From an uncultured Bacilli bacterium (GTDB lineage Bacteria; Bacillota_I; Bacilli_A; RF39; UBA660): a stretch of 64,000 nucleotides of DNA. A model generated the notes under the pieces. That model saw only the letters and a list, made by a program, of their open reading frames with translations, was not told where the DNA came from and ran no database searches. Made by a program: the position numbers and the translations under genes. This document shows, piece after piece, positions 7,915 through 16,236 of the stretch. Where the stretch lies: positions 49,729 to 113,728 of the forward strand of contig CAKOLH010000002.1 in assembly GCA_934096105.1 (NCBI GenBank), given 5' to 3'. How positions within the stretch are numbered: position 1 is the stretch's first letter; each line of letters opens with the position of its first letter.

Positions 7915-8759
7915 TTATTTTTGTTTTGTATCTATTTGTTTTATTGAGTTAGTTTTTAATTCTTCTAAATTTTTATTATTTTCCAAAATCTCTAATTGTT
8001 GTATAGCAACTTTATTTAATTTTTCTATTCTTATAGATTGTGGAATATTATCATTAATCATTATAGCATTTAAGTTCTCTATATTGCAAAGTACTAATAA
8101 TTGTCTAATGTCAGCATAGTCTCTTTGATTACCTTTTAAGTTTGGATTTTTTTCTTTCCATTCTTTAGCAGTCATTCCAAATAAAGCAACATTTAATAAG
8201 TCTGCTTCAGTTGGGTATATGATCTTTTTCTGGAGATCTGTAACTAAATTAGGAATAATTGAGTTTTTAATTGCGTCTGTATGTATTATATAATTTGCCT
8301 TAGATAATACTCTGCTTGCATTCCATTCAATTTTTTCTTGATATGCTTCATTTCTTTTTAATCTTTCAAATTCTTTGATTAAATATAATTTAAACTCAGG
8401 ACTTAGCCAACTTGCAAATTCTAATGCAATATCAGAGTGAGCAAATGTGCCACCATTATTGCCTGATTTTGATATAATACCAATTGCATTAGTTTCTTTA
8501 ATCCATTTTTGTGGAGATATTTTAAACTTATTACTACCAGCTTCATTTTTAAACGTGTCGAATTCGACACCTTTGAAATTTTCGTTATTAAGTTTTTCCC
8601 ATAATCCTAGATAAGAAATAACATCTTTATTTCTCATCCAGTTTTGTATTGGATATCTTGGATCATCTTCATCAGCATATCTTGCCAAATCGGTTAATGA
8701 GATATATTCCTCGTTTCCAATCCTTATAACATTTCAGTTTTAATTAAATTATCTTTCAT
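7915..8759 (-). pseudogene. KilA-N domain protein, frameshifted near its N-terminus
   Basis: The main open part (8688 down to 7915) encodes a KilA-N-like DNA-binding domain ('PIQNWMRNKDVISYLGLWE', 'FASWLSPEFKLYLIKEFERL') and a C-terminal helical region, as in phage and mobile-element proteins. There is no ATG at its N-terminus. An ATG at 8759 with a good RBS (AAAGGAAG) opens a frame that hits TAA at 8724-8726. One frame over, the sequence continues as RIGNEEYISLTDLARYADE, the normal start of this domain, so a single missing base near 8723-8730 splits the gene. It has its own promoter and lies between 27-bp direct repeats. Either a recent pseudogene or a sequence error; programmed shifting is unlikely. 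Confidence 0.75.
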
Positions 8760-8793
8760 TCTTTCACTTCCTTTACTTCTATATTTTAAAATG

Positions 8794-8820
8794 TTCTGTT
8801 CCAGCAGTTCTAGTCTTTTT
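8794..8820. repeat. 27-bp direct repeat, copy 2, in the KilA-N leader
   Basis: Identical to 7771-7797. This copy lies between the KilA-N promoter and its start codon, so it would be part of the 5' leader of that transcript. Confidence 0.9.
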
Positions 8821-8885
8821 TTAATTTTTTTAACTATTAATAAATATTCACAAATTGTATTCTACGGAAACGTATTTCAATCAAT

Positions 8886-8913
8886 AGTATATAACATATT
8901 TTATCAAAGTCAA
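8886..8913 (-). promoter_or_regulatory. Predicted promoter of the KilA-N gene
   Basis: On the minus strand TTGACT (8908-8913), 16-base spacer, TATACT (8886-8891). The transcript would start about 120 bases before the start codon. Confidence 0.6.
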
Positions 8914-9048
8914 TTGTTTTACTTAAATAATAGCCTGTTTTATTTTGCTAAATTATTAACTTTTGACTATTTATTTATGGCATTATACACAAGAAAGTAA
9001 ATAAATAATATTTATTTTGATTATTGCAATTTTTATGTATATAGTTAC

Positions 9049-9121
9049 GACTTATATATGATAGGCCTTATTTTTAGACTACAGGCTAAAAATAACACTC
9101 TAAGACCTTAGGCTTAGAGTG
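9049..9121 (+). repeat. Paired-hairpin element, copy 1
   Basis: Head ACTTATATATGATAGG, then two adjacent hairpins. Hairpin 1: stem TTATTTTTAG/CTAAAAATAA with loop ACTACAGG (9068-9095). Hairpin 2: stem CACTCTAAG/CTTAGAGTG with loop ACCTTAGG (9096-9121). It lies just beyond the rpsD terminator, pointing towards rpsD. Same layout as the copies at 17767, 21721, 33831, 39916 and 49215. Confidence 0.85.
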
Positions 9122-9126
9122 AACAT

Positions 9127-9156
9127 AAAAAAATAGAGTATATAAACTATACTCTA
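9127..9156 (-). terminator. Terminator of rpsD
   Basis: Read on the minus strand: stem TAGAGTATA/TATACTCTA (9134-9142 with 9148-9156), loop of 5, then seven T. It overlaps the rpsD stop codon. Confidence 0.8.
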
Positions 9157-9752
9157 CTATAGAATTCTACGATTAGTGATTCGTTGATGTCAGCGTTTAA
9201 TTCGCTTCTTTCAGGATATCTAACATATGTAGCAGTTCTTTTTGCTTCATCATAATTAATAAAGTCAACTCTTTTAATCTTATTAGCTAGTGCTATTTCA
9301 ATTCCTTTGTGATCTGCAGAATTTTCTTTTATAGCAATAACATCTCCTGGTTTAACTCTGTAAGATGGAATATCAACTTTCTTACCATTTACAGTGATAT
9401 GACCATGGTTAACTAATTGTCTTGCTCCTCTTCTAGTAGTAGCAAATCCAGCTCTATAAACTAAATTATCTAATCTACTTTCTAGTAAGATAAGTAAGTT
9501 TTCACCATGAACACCTTTCATTTTTGCTGAGTCATTTACTAATTTTTTGAATTGTTTTTCAGAAATACCATACATAAATCTAACTTTTTGTTTTTCATTT
9601 AATTGAATAGCATAGTTAGAAGGTTTTCTCTTCTTGTCTTTACCATGTTGTCCTGGACCATAAGGTCTCTTTGCAATATCTTTACCATTTTCAAGTATTG
9701 AGAATGATACTCTTCTTGCTTGTTTGTTATTTGGGCCTGTATATCTAGCCAT
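9147..9752 (-). CDS. rpsD: 30S ribosomal protein S4
   Basis: A 201-residue S4 with the expected start (MARYTGPNNKQARRVSFSIL), the conserved 'KRPYGPGQHG' segment, the 'YGISEKQFKKL' helix and an S4 RNA-binding domain (residues about 92-155: 'ESRLDNLVYRAGFA', 'ARQLVNHGHITVNGKKVDIPS'). S4 nucleates 30S assembly on 16S rRNA and in many bacteria represses its own mRNA. Here rpsD is a single-gene unit with its own strong promoter, a roughly 128-base structured leader, RBS GAAGGAGG and terminator, as in Bacillus. No Cys-based zinc ribbon is visible, so this is the zinc-free form. Confidence 0.98.
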   Translation of the reverse strand: MARYTGPNNKQARRVSFSILENGKDIAKRPYGPGQHGKDKKRKPSNYAIQLNEKQKVRFMYGISEKQFKKLVNDSAKMKGVHGENLLILLESRLDNLVYRAGFATTRRGARQLVNHGHITVNGKKVDIPSYRVKPGDVIAIKENSADHKGIEIALANKIKRVDFINYDEAKRTATYVRYPERSELNADINESLIVEFYSRV

Positions 9753-9880
9753 TTTTCTTTCCTCCTTCTCTTAGAAGGCATACTATATTTTAATAGGGTG
9801 TCTTTAGCATACTTTCGCTATGCAGCCTTAGTTACTTATAAATGACACATTACTAAAATAGATAGTATCCGCTGCTAAGC
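9753..9880 (-). promoter_or_regulatory. rpsD leader RNA, candidate S4-binding autoregulatory element
   Basis: About 128 transcribed bases precede rpsD. They contain a stable hairpin with arms GCATA/TATGC and a GAAA apical tetraloop, plus longer-range complementary segments. A long structured leader in front of a lone rpsD fits the S4 feedback leader known from Bacillus subtilis, but I could not match it base by base to that element. Confidence 0.5.
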
Positions 9881-9886
9881 AATAAT

Positions 9887-9915
9887 ATTATATAATTAAT
9901 GATATGGTAAGTCAA
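9887..9915 (-). promoter_or_regulatory. Promoter of rpsD
   Basis: On the minus strand TTGACT (9910-9915), 17-base spacer, TATAAT (9887-9892). Confidence 0.88.
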
Positions 9916-10124
9916 GGAAAACTTGCTTGTTTTATTGATAAATTTATATTAAAAAGTGTAAAAAAAGTGTAAAGTAGTTAAAAATTGTCGAAATGTGTGC
10001 TATACTTGATATGATGATGATAGAAAGGGAAAGCTATCATTAAATTAGGAGGTGTTTATTAAGGGGGAAATTTCATTACGATGTTACAAAATAATTATAT
10101 AAAATAAAACAAGAAAGGATGAAT

Positions 10125-12329
10125 ATGATGAAAAAGAAATTAATGAAAATGACTAAGATATTTTTAGTTTTAACTTTAATATTTTCACAATTATCTTCAG
10201 TTACTAAAGTTTTAGCAGATGAGATAACTGGTAATGATACTGAAATTAAAGATGAAACTAAAGAACTAGTGGTTAATGGATATTTAAAAAATACACTTGA
10301 TGATTCTGTAATAGATGAAACTGAAAATGATGGTGTATTTGAATATAATGTTACCGCTGGTAAATATAGACAGATATTAACTATATCTGGTGATAAAATA
10401 GATGATACTAAGAGTTATAGTGTCAAAGTAAATGATAATGATAGTGTTGTTATGACTGGTATGGAACTTAAGACTGCTACTATAGAGGGTAGTGAGATAG
10501 ACTTAACTAATTCATATAATACTATTATAGAATACACTGATAAGGTTGTTATTACTGAGGTTAGCGAAGAGACTGAGGCTGAAGCTTTAACTTTAGAATA
10601 TAAGGCTAAAATTACTTATGAAGTAGAAGGTAATAGTTTTGACGAGGCTTTGAATAATCTTTACGAGGAATATGTATTTGAAAAGGGTAACTTTATAGTT
10701 AATGCTAAAGAATTACCTTTATTACCTACAGTTCCTACTATGGAATACTTATATAGTTTATTAAATGAAAATAATGGTATTAAACTTGAAGTATTTGATA
10801 AAGATAATAATCTTGTTACATTAGAAGAAGAAACACCTGTAGAAGGAGAAACTTCTGACAAGGGAGAAACACCTGTAGAGGGAGAAACTTCTGACGAAGT
10901 TTCTCCAGTTAGTGAAACTCTTATTAAGAATGGATATACTTTAAAATTTACTAAAGGTTTAAGTGAAGTAAGTTATAAAGTATATGTAATGGGAGATATT
11001 ACTGATGATAGTATTTTTAGTGTTGATGACATGATACCTACAATGGAAGGATACCTTAATGATGAAATGATTCCTACAATGGACTTATATCTTACTAGTC
11101 ATGAGATTGAAGGAAAAGATGAATATGAGGAAGATCCATTTGGAACTATTACTTTTGAAGATATTATGACTATTAATGGATATTTAAATAATTCTGAAAA
11201 CGAAAGAGAAAATACTGATTTAAGTCTAATATTTGGTAGCGATACTGATGAGTTATATGTTGGTGATACTTTCAAAGTTAGTCTAGTTGTTAATTCTACA
11301 GACTTAGAAGACTATATTAATGGTATTGATGGTCTAGTTACTTATAGTGATAATCTTAGATTAGTAGATGTACTATTTAATGAGAATTTAATTGGTACTT
11401 ATAATGAAGATGGTAGATTTGTAGGAACAGGTACTGAACTTACAAATGGTACTACTGTTATAACATTTGAATTTATGGCTATTAATGATGGTGAAGGCAT
11501 AGTTACTTTAAATGGTAGTGTGGCTAACGATATGATTATTAATGAATTTGAAGAAGTTAGCGTTAGTGTTAATATTACTAGAAAGAGTTCAATTAATAAT
11601 TTATATTCACTAGATGCTAGCATTGGTACATTTGATACTGCATTTGATAAAGATGTTACTGTATATACTTTAACTGTTCCATATGATACTAAAGAAGTTA
11701 TATTATCTGGTTCTTTAGAGGATACTTTATCAACAGTAGATGGCTTGTTTAAATATGAACTTTCTGAAGATAAGACTACTGCGATTATAACTGTAACTGC
11801 TGAAGATGGTAGTACTAAGGTTTATACTGTATATATAGTAAAAGAAAAACCTCCAGTAGTTCCTACACCAGTAGTATACTATTATTCTTCAAATAATTAT
11901 TTGAAAACACTTGAGGCTAAAGGCTATGAAATTAAATTTGATAAAGATACTTTAGAGTATGAATTAAGTGTTAAGAATGATGTTAAATCTTTAGATATTA
12001 CTGCTATTGCAGAAGACTCTAGATCTAGAGTAGAAATTACTGGTAATGAAAACTTTAAGACTGGTAAAAATACTGTTATTATTTCTGTTAAAGCAGAAAA
12101 TGGTGATGTAAGAGAGTATAAATTAATCGTAAATAGAAAGAGTGATACTACTACTTTAACTGAAGAAGAAGAATCTGGTAGTACTGCTGAAAAAGTTGTT
12201 ATTATAATACTTATAGTACTTGTAGTATTAGGACTTCTATATCTTATCTTTAAGAAAGATGATGATGATACTCCTACTGTTAAACCTGAAAATAAGAAAA
12301 ATAATACTAAAAATAATAGTAAGAAATAA
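10125..12329 (+). CDS. Membrane-anchored surface protein with cohesin-like and cadherin-like domains
   Basis: A roughly 734-residue secreted protein. A signal peptide ends near 'VTKVLADE'. Then come a poorly recognised N-terminal region, a Glu/Thr/Ser-rich linker with a duplicated 12-residue unit (about residues 236-260), a dockerin-like pair of segments ('GDITDDSIFSVDDMIPTME'), and a cohesin-like beta domain (about 370-485: 'LYVGDTFKVSLVVNST'). Two cadherin-like beta-sandwich domains follow (about 490-580 and 590-680). A C-terminal membrane helix (VVIIILIVLVVLGLLYLIF) and a charged tail end the protein. AAAGG at 10114 favours ATG 10125 or 10128 over ATG 10119. It precedes the Tad operon but has its own terminator. 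Probably an adhesin or scaffold; ligand unknown. Confidence 0.8.
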   Translation: MMKKKLMKMTKIFLVLTLIFSQLSSVTKVLADEITGNDTEIKDETKELVVNGYLKNTLDDSVIDETENDGVFEYNVTAGKYRQILTISGDKIDDTKSYSVKVNDNDSVVMTGMELKTATIEGSEIDLTNSYNTIIEYTDKVVITEVSEETEAEALTLEYKAKITYEVEGNSFDEALNNLYEEYVFEKGNFIVNAKELPLLPTVPTMEYLYSLLNENNGIKLEVFDKDNNLVTLEEETPVEGETSDKGETPVEGETSDEVSPVSETLIKNGYTLKFTKGLSEVSYKVYVMGDITDDSIFSVDDMIPTMEGYLNDEMIPTMDLYLTSHEIEGKDEYEEDPFGTITFEDIMTINGYLNNSENERENTDLSLIFGSDTDELYVGDTFKVSLVVNSTDLEDYINGIDGLVTYSDNLRLVDVLFNENLIGTYNEDGRFVGTGTELTNGTTVITFEFMAINDGEGIVTLNGSVANDMIINEFEEVSVSVNITRKSSINNLYSLDASIGTFDTAFDKDVTVYTLTVPYDTKEVILSGSLEDTLSTVDGLFKYELSEDKTTAIITVTAEDGSTKVYTVYIVKEKPPVVPTPVVYYYSSNNYLKTLEAKGYEIKFDKDTLEYELSVKNDVKSLDITAIAEDSRSRVEITGNENFKTGKNTVIISVKAENGDVREYKLIVNRKSDTTTLTEEEESGSTAEKVVIIILIVLVVLGLLYLIFKKDDDDTPTVKPENKKNNTKNNSKK
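10830..10906 (+). repeat. 36-bp in-frame tandem repeat ending in a perfect hairpin
   Basis: GAAACACCTGTAGA... recurs with a 36-base period at 10830 and 10866, duplicating 12 residues of the linker. The second copy runs into GGAGAAACTTC (10881-10891), loop TGAC and GAAGTTTCTCC (10896-10906), a perfect 11-bp inverted repeat inside the coding sequence. Confidence 0.85.
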
Positions 12330-12335
12330 ATAAAG

Positions 12336-12370
12336 AAAAAGAAAGAAATATCTTTCTTTTTTTTCTTTTT
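12336..12370 (+). terminator. Terminator after the large surface protein
   Basis: Stem AAAAAGAAAGA/TCTTTCTTTTT, loop AATA, then a long T-rich tail. Confidence 0.8.
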
Positions 12371-12372
12371 TT

Positions 12373-12381
12373 TGCTATAAT
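12373..12381 (+). promoter_or_regulatory. Extended -10 promoter of the Tad operon
   Basis: TGCTATAAT (TGn plus TATAAT at 12376-12381) lies 28 bases before the first Tad gene. No good -35 box was seen, as is usual for extended -10 promoters. Confidence 0.6.
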
Positions 12382-12408
12382 GAAATAGATAATAGGGAGA
12401 GTGTCTAT

Positions 12409-12747
12409 ATGAATAGAAAGGGTCAGGCTTTAGTAGAATTTGTTTTGATATTACCAATATTTATATTGATATTGTTTGCTATTGTTGATTTTGGTACTAT
12501 TTTAAGTAAAAAGAATGAACTAGAAAATGATAGTATGGATATTGTTTCACTTGTTAAGAATGGTACTACTATAGAGGATATTAATAAGAAATATACTGAT
12601 TTAGATATAACTATGAAAGAGGATAATCAATATACTAATATAACTATTACTGAGAATGTTAAAGTTATAACGCCAGGACTTAATTTGATACTTGGTAATC
12701 CATATAAGATTACTGTAGAAAGGGTAATACCTAATGCTAACACTTAA
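12409..12747 (+). CDS. TadE-like minor pseudopilin
   Basis: A 112-residue protein with a short N-terminus (MNRKGQALVEFVLILPIF) followed by one hydrophobic helix, the hallmark of the TadE/TadG family: 'GQALVEF' keeps the Glu at position 5 of the processed pilin-like segment. Members are minor pseudopilins of Tad (Flp) pili, probably placed at the tip. GGGAGAG precedes ATG 12409. It is the first gene of a six-gene Tad operon and overlaps the next gene by 14 bases. Confidence 0.85.
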   Translation: MNRKGQALVEFVLILPIFILILFAIVDFGTILSKKNELENDSMDIVSLVKNGTTIEDINKKYTDLDITMKEDNQYTNITITENVKVITPGLNLILGNPYKITVERVIPNANT

Positions 12748-13123
12748 TAATAAGGGTCAAAGTTTAGTCCTATTCGTAGTTATTATGCCAATTATATTAC
12801 TTATGTTTGTACTTGTATATGATATTGGTAATGCCATGTATGAAAAGAATAAACTTTCTAATGTTAGTTATATGGTAATAGATTATGCTCTTGATAATAT
12901 GGATAAAGTTGATGAGAATGATTTAATTGATTTGATAGATAAAAATACTAATAATCTTAGTAGTGTATCTGTACTTATAGACAATGGTAAGGTTAATGTA
13001 ACTCTTACTAAAACTATAAAGGGAACTTTTGGTAAGGTATTTAATTTTGATTTGATTGAGGCTAAAAGTGAATATACTGGTTATATGGATAATGGTAATA
13101 AAAGAATAGAGAAGGTAGGTTGA
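12734..13123 (+). CDS. Second TadE/TadG-like pseudopilin
   Basis: A 129-residue protein with the same plan as its neighbour: 'NNKGQSLVLFVVIMPIILLMFVL' is a short basic/Gly start plus one helix, then a small extracellular domain. The Glu normally found after the processing site is replaced by Leu ('GQSLVLF'). That is also seen in some TadG/TadF-type proteins and could mean it is processed or assembled differently. The start ATG at 12734 has AAAGGG 8 bases upstream and lies inside the end of the first TadE gene. Stop is TGA. Confidence 0.78.
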   Translation: MLTLNNKGQSLVLFVVIMPIILLMFVLVYDIGNAMYEKNKLSNVSYMVIDYALDNMDKVDENDLIDLIDKNTNNLSSVSVLIDNGKVNVTLTKTIKGTFGKVFNFDLIEAKSEYTGYMDNGNKRIEKVG

Positions 13124-13127
13124 TACT

Positions 13128-13895
13128 ATGAATGGTAAAATAATAAGTGTATCTTCAGTAAAGGGTGGAGTTGGTAAGACAACAATACTTCTTAATCTAG
13201 CAGGTATTTATTGTGAACTTGGTAAAAGAGTATTAATTATTGATATGGATTTGTTTTCTGGTGGTATAGCGATATCTCTTGATATTAAGAATACTAAGGA
13301 TATATTTATGTTAGTAGATAGTATGGCTAATAATAGATTTACAGAACTTAGTAAGTATGTTACTTCTTATAATTCTAATATTGATGTATTAGCGGCTCCT
13401 AGAGACCCTAGAGAGGCAATGAAAGTTGATAGTAGGTATATTCCTCTTATATTTGATGCCGCTAAAAAGGAATATGATGTAGTACTTGTGGATACTTCTC
13501 ATGTACTTAATGATATTAATTTAACTATTCTTGATTATTCTTATATGTCTTTGTTTATTGTTACTAATGATTTAGTGGATTTAAAGAATATGAAGAGTCT
13601 ACTTAGTGTCTTTATTGATACTGATAAGAAGAATTATTTAATTTGTTTAAATAGTTCTAGAGATACTGGTAAGGATTATATGAGTATGTATGATATTAGG
13701 GCTACGATAGATAGTAATATTGATTATACGATATCTAGTAGTTATTATATAAAGAATATTGATAAGTATGTTATGAGTGGTGAGATACTTACTTTGAATA
13801 AGAAGGTTAATACTTTTCATTCTAAAGATGTTGCTAATATGAGAAAGATGGCACTTGATTTGATTGATGATAGACATATTAAGGAGGGAAAGTAA
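13128..13895 (+). CDS. CpaE/TadZ-like ParA/MinD-type ATPase
   Basis: A 255-residue P-loop ATPase with the deviant Walker A KGGVGKTT (residues about 14-21) and 'RVLIIDMDLFSGG', as in the ParA/MinD/TadZ group. TadZ/CpaE proteins locate Tad pilus machines in the cell. There is no N-terminal receiver-like domain, so it is the short form common in Gram-positives. It starts 4 bases after the second TadE gene and is followed after 1 base by the secretion ATPase gene, with AAGGAGGG inside its last codons serving that gene. Confidence 0.87.
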   Translation: MNGKIISVSSVKGGVGKTTILLNLAGIYCELGKRVLIIDMDLFSGGIAISLDIKNTKDIFMLVDSMANNRFTELSKYVTSYNSNIDVLAAPRDPREAMKVDSRYIPLIFDAAKKEYDVVLVDTSHVLNDINLTILDYSYMSLFIVTNDLVDLKNMKSLLSVFIDTDKKNYLICLNSSRDTGKDYMSMYDIRATIDSNIDYTISSSYYIKNIDKYVMSGEILTLNKKVNTFHSKDVANMRKMALDLIDDRHIKEGK

Positions 13896-13896
13896 A

Positions 13897-15219
13897 ATGG
13901 CTAAGAAGACACTTACTGAGGCTTTTGATGTTAAGCCTAAAGAAACTCCTAAAAATGGTTTAAAAGATTATGATATATTTGGTGATAAGGGACTACTTGA
14001 TAGTCTTAGAACGAAGATAGTTCAGAACTTGATTGAAGAGAATATTCCTGATGATGGTTTACTTGAGGATTATATTAATAATGAGATTGATAATACTTTA
14101 AGTGGATATGATTTGGGTACTTTAGAGAGAGGACATATATTTAATTTAATTCAGAATGAAATAATGGGATATGGTCCTATTACTCCTTTGTTACAAGATA
14201 ATGCTATTACTGAGATAATGGTAAATGCTCCTAATGAAATATATGTAGAAATAGATGGTAAGATAGCTAAAGATGAAACAGTATCTTTTATTAATGATAA
14301 GCATATTATTAGAACTATTCAGAGGATAGTACAACCTCTTGGTAGAACTATTGATGCTGCTAATCCGATGGTTGATGCTAGACTTAGAGATGGTTCAAGA
14401 CTTAATGCAGTTATTCCACCACTTAGTTTGAAAGGGCCTGTTCTTACGATAAGAAAGTTTAATAAGAAATTAGAGTCTATTGATGATTTATTAAGAGGGG
14501 GCTCTCTTACTGTTAATATGGCAAGATTTCTTGAGGCTGCTGTTCAGGCTAAACTTAATATTATTATATCTGGTGGTACTGGTACTGGTAAAACGACACT
14601 GCTTAATATATTATCTGGTTTTCTAGGAGAAGATGAGAGAATTATTACTATTGAGGATGCTGCAGAACTTAAACTTCATCAAAAACATGTTATTTCGTTG
14701 GAGACAAGACTTATTAATTATGAGGGTGAAGGTGAGGTTACTATTAGAGATTTGGTTAGAAACTCTCTTAGAATGAGACCGGATCGTATTATTGTCGGTG
14801 AAGTAAGGGGTAAAGAGGCTTTTGATATGATGCAGGCTATGAATACTGGTCATGAGGGTTCTCTTACTACATTACACGCTAATAATTCTATTGATACTAT
14901 TAATAGACTTGAGACAATGATTTTAATGAATGAGATGGAAATACCAGTGTCTGCGGTTAGGGGATATATTGCTAATGCTATTGATTTAATTGTTCAAATA
15001 GATAGATTATCTGATGGTAAAAGAAAGATTACTTCTATTAGTGAAATTGATGGTATGAAAGATGGAGAGATTGTTCTTAAAGAGATATTTTCATTTAAGC
15101 AAGTTGGAGTGGCTAATGATGGAAGTGTAATGGGAGAGTTTGGGGTTTATAAGAGAAAACCTAGAGTTTATGATAAAATTACAAGAAAAGGTATAGATAT
15201 TAAAGATATATTTAATTAA
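13897..15219 (+). CDS. CpaF/TadA-type secretion ATPase
   Basis: A 440-residue type II/IV secretion ATPase. N-terminal domain (about 30-160) with 'IMGYGPITPLLQDNAITEIMVN', then the motor: Walker A GGTGTGKTT near residue 225, Asp box 'IITIEDAAELKL', Walker B and His box 'RIIVGEVRGKEAFDMMQAMN' and 'TLHANN'. It powers assembly, and possibly retraction, of Tad pili from the cytoplasmic face. ATG 13897 was chosen over a longer in-frame TTG at 13864 because AAGGAGGG lies 8 bases upstream and the longer form overlaps the previous gene. Confidence 0.95.
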   Translation: MAKKTLTEAFDVKPKETPKNGLKDYDIFGDKGLLDSLRTKIVQNLIEENIPDDGLLEDYINNEIDNTLSGYDLGTLERGHIFNLIQNEIMGYGPITPLLQDNAITEIMVNAPNEIYVEIDGKIAKDETVSFINDKHIIRTIQRIVQPLGRTIDAANPMVDARLRDGSRLNAVIPPLSLKGPVLTIRKFNKKLESIDDLLRGGSLTVNMARFLEAAVQAKLNIIISGGTGTGKTTLLNILSGFLGEDERIITIEDAAELKLHQKHVISLETRLINYEGEGEVTIRDLVRNSLRMRPDRIIVGEVRGKEAFDMMQAMNTGHEGSLTTLHANNSIDTINRLETMILMNEMEIPVSAVRGYIANAIDLIVQIDRLSDGKRKITSISEIDGMKDGEIVLKEIFSFKQVGVANDGSVMGEFGVYKRKPRVYDKITRKGIDIKDIFN

Positions 15220-15239
15220 AGAAGAAAGGGATGATAATT

Positions 15240-16235
15240 ATGGAAACGATGTTTATTATACAGGGTATTTTACTTGTTATGCTTTTGATAATTATCATTA
15301 TTTTATTTAGAAATGTAATAGGAGATAAGAAGGCGGCGAGAATTAAGTATTATTCTTTGGAGCCTATTAAGAAAGAAGAATTATCTTTTAGTGATAAATT
15401 TGTCAGTGGATATATATCTTTTGTTGGTAAGTTTAGGAAATTTGTTAAGAAGAGTAATTATTTTACTATGAGAAGTAAGAAATATGAAAGATATATTAAG
15501 TATAAAGATAGAGATAGAATACAGACTGTTGATTTTATTACTAATAAGTTTATTATATCGATAGTATTTATTATTTTAACTATGATATCACAAATATTTA
15601 CTACTAATTATTTCTCTTTATTTGGATATATTATTAATTATTTTATTGGATATTATTTGCTTGATATATTGTTATTTTTGAATTATAAGAGAAAGACTAG
15701 AAATATAGAAAATGATTTACTTAGAGCAATAATTATTATGAATAATTGTTTTAAGGCAGGTAAGAGTACACTTCAAGCATTACAAACTGCTAGCGAAGAA
15801 CTTCCTTATCCTCTTGGAGATGAGTTTAAGAAGATGTATTTGGATATGAAATATGGATTATCTGTTGATACTGTTTTTGAAAGATTTGCTAGAAGGGTTA
15901 AACTACAGGAGGCTGTTTATGTTTCTTCATCGCTTACTGTTCTTAATAAGACTGGTGGTAATATAGTAGAGGTATTTTCCTCTATTGAGAGAACTTTATT
16001 TGATAAGAAGAAGTTAAAGGAAGAAATGAAGAATATTAGTTCTGCTCCTAAGATTGTAGTTATTATACTTAGTATTGTACCAGTACTATTTATAGGGGTT
16101 GTTTACTTACTTAATCCAACATACTTTAATCCTTTATTTAGTTCTACTCTTGGATATATTATTATTGCTATTATTGTGATTATGTTTATTATATATTTGG
16201 TAACTTTATTAAGAACACTAAAGGTGGATGAGTAA
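15240..16235 (+). CDS. TadB-like pilus platform protein (T2SSF domain)
   Basis: A 331-residue inner-membrane protein: one N-terminal helix, a pair of helices around residues 100-150, a cytoplasmic T2SSF domain (about 155-280: 'NDLLRAIIIMNNCFKAGKSTLQAL') and two C-terminal helices. TadB and TadC together form the membrane platform for Tad pilus assembly. AAAGGG (15225-15230) abuts ATG 15231, so ATG 15240, nine bases away, is the better start. Confidence 0.87.
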   Translation: METMFIIQGILLVMLLIIIIILFRNVIGDKKAARIKYYSLEPIKKEELSFSDKFVSGYISFVGKFRKFVKKSNYFTMRSKKYERYIKYKDRDRIQTVDFITNKFIISIVFIILTMISQIFTTNYFSLFGYIINYFIGYYLLDILLFLNYKRKTRNIENDLLRAIIIMNNCFKAGKSTLQALQTASEELPYPLGDEFKKMYLDMKYGLSVDTVFERFARRVKLQEAVYVSSSLTVLNKTGGNIVEVFSSIERTLFDKKKLKEEMKNISSAPKIVVIILSIVPVLFIGVVYLLNPTYFNPLFSSTLGYIIIAIIVIMFIIYLVTLLRTLKVDE

Positions 16236-16236
16236 T

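Noticed and set aside
7838..8119. Plus-strand open frame over the end of the KilA-N gene
   Set aside because: Antisense of a recognised coding region; composition is that of a shadow.
8724..8730. Programmed frameshift in KilA-N
   Set aside because: No slippery heptamer or stimulatory structure at the break; a plain deletion explains it.
8791..9000. Plus-strand open frame over the KilA-N promoter and leader
   Set aside because: Phe/Tyr/Leu-rich translation of AT-rich spacer, no RBS, covers promoter and direct repeat.
11924..12457. Minus-strand open frame of 177 codons
   Set aside because: Antisense to the adhesin's C-terminus and terminator; low-complexity Ser/Lys translation.
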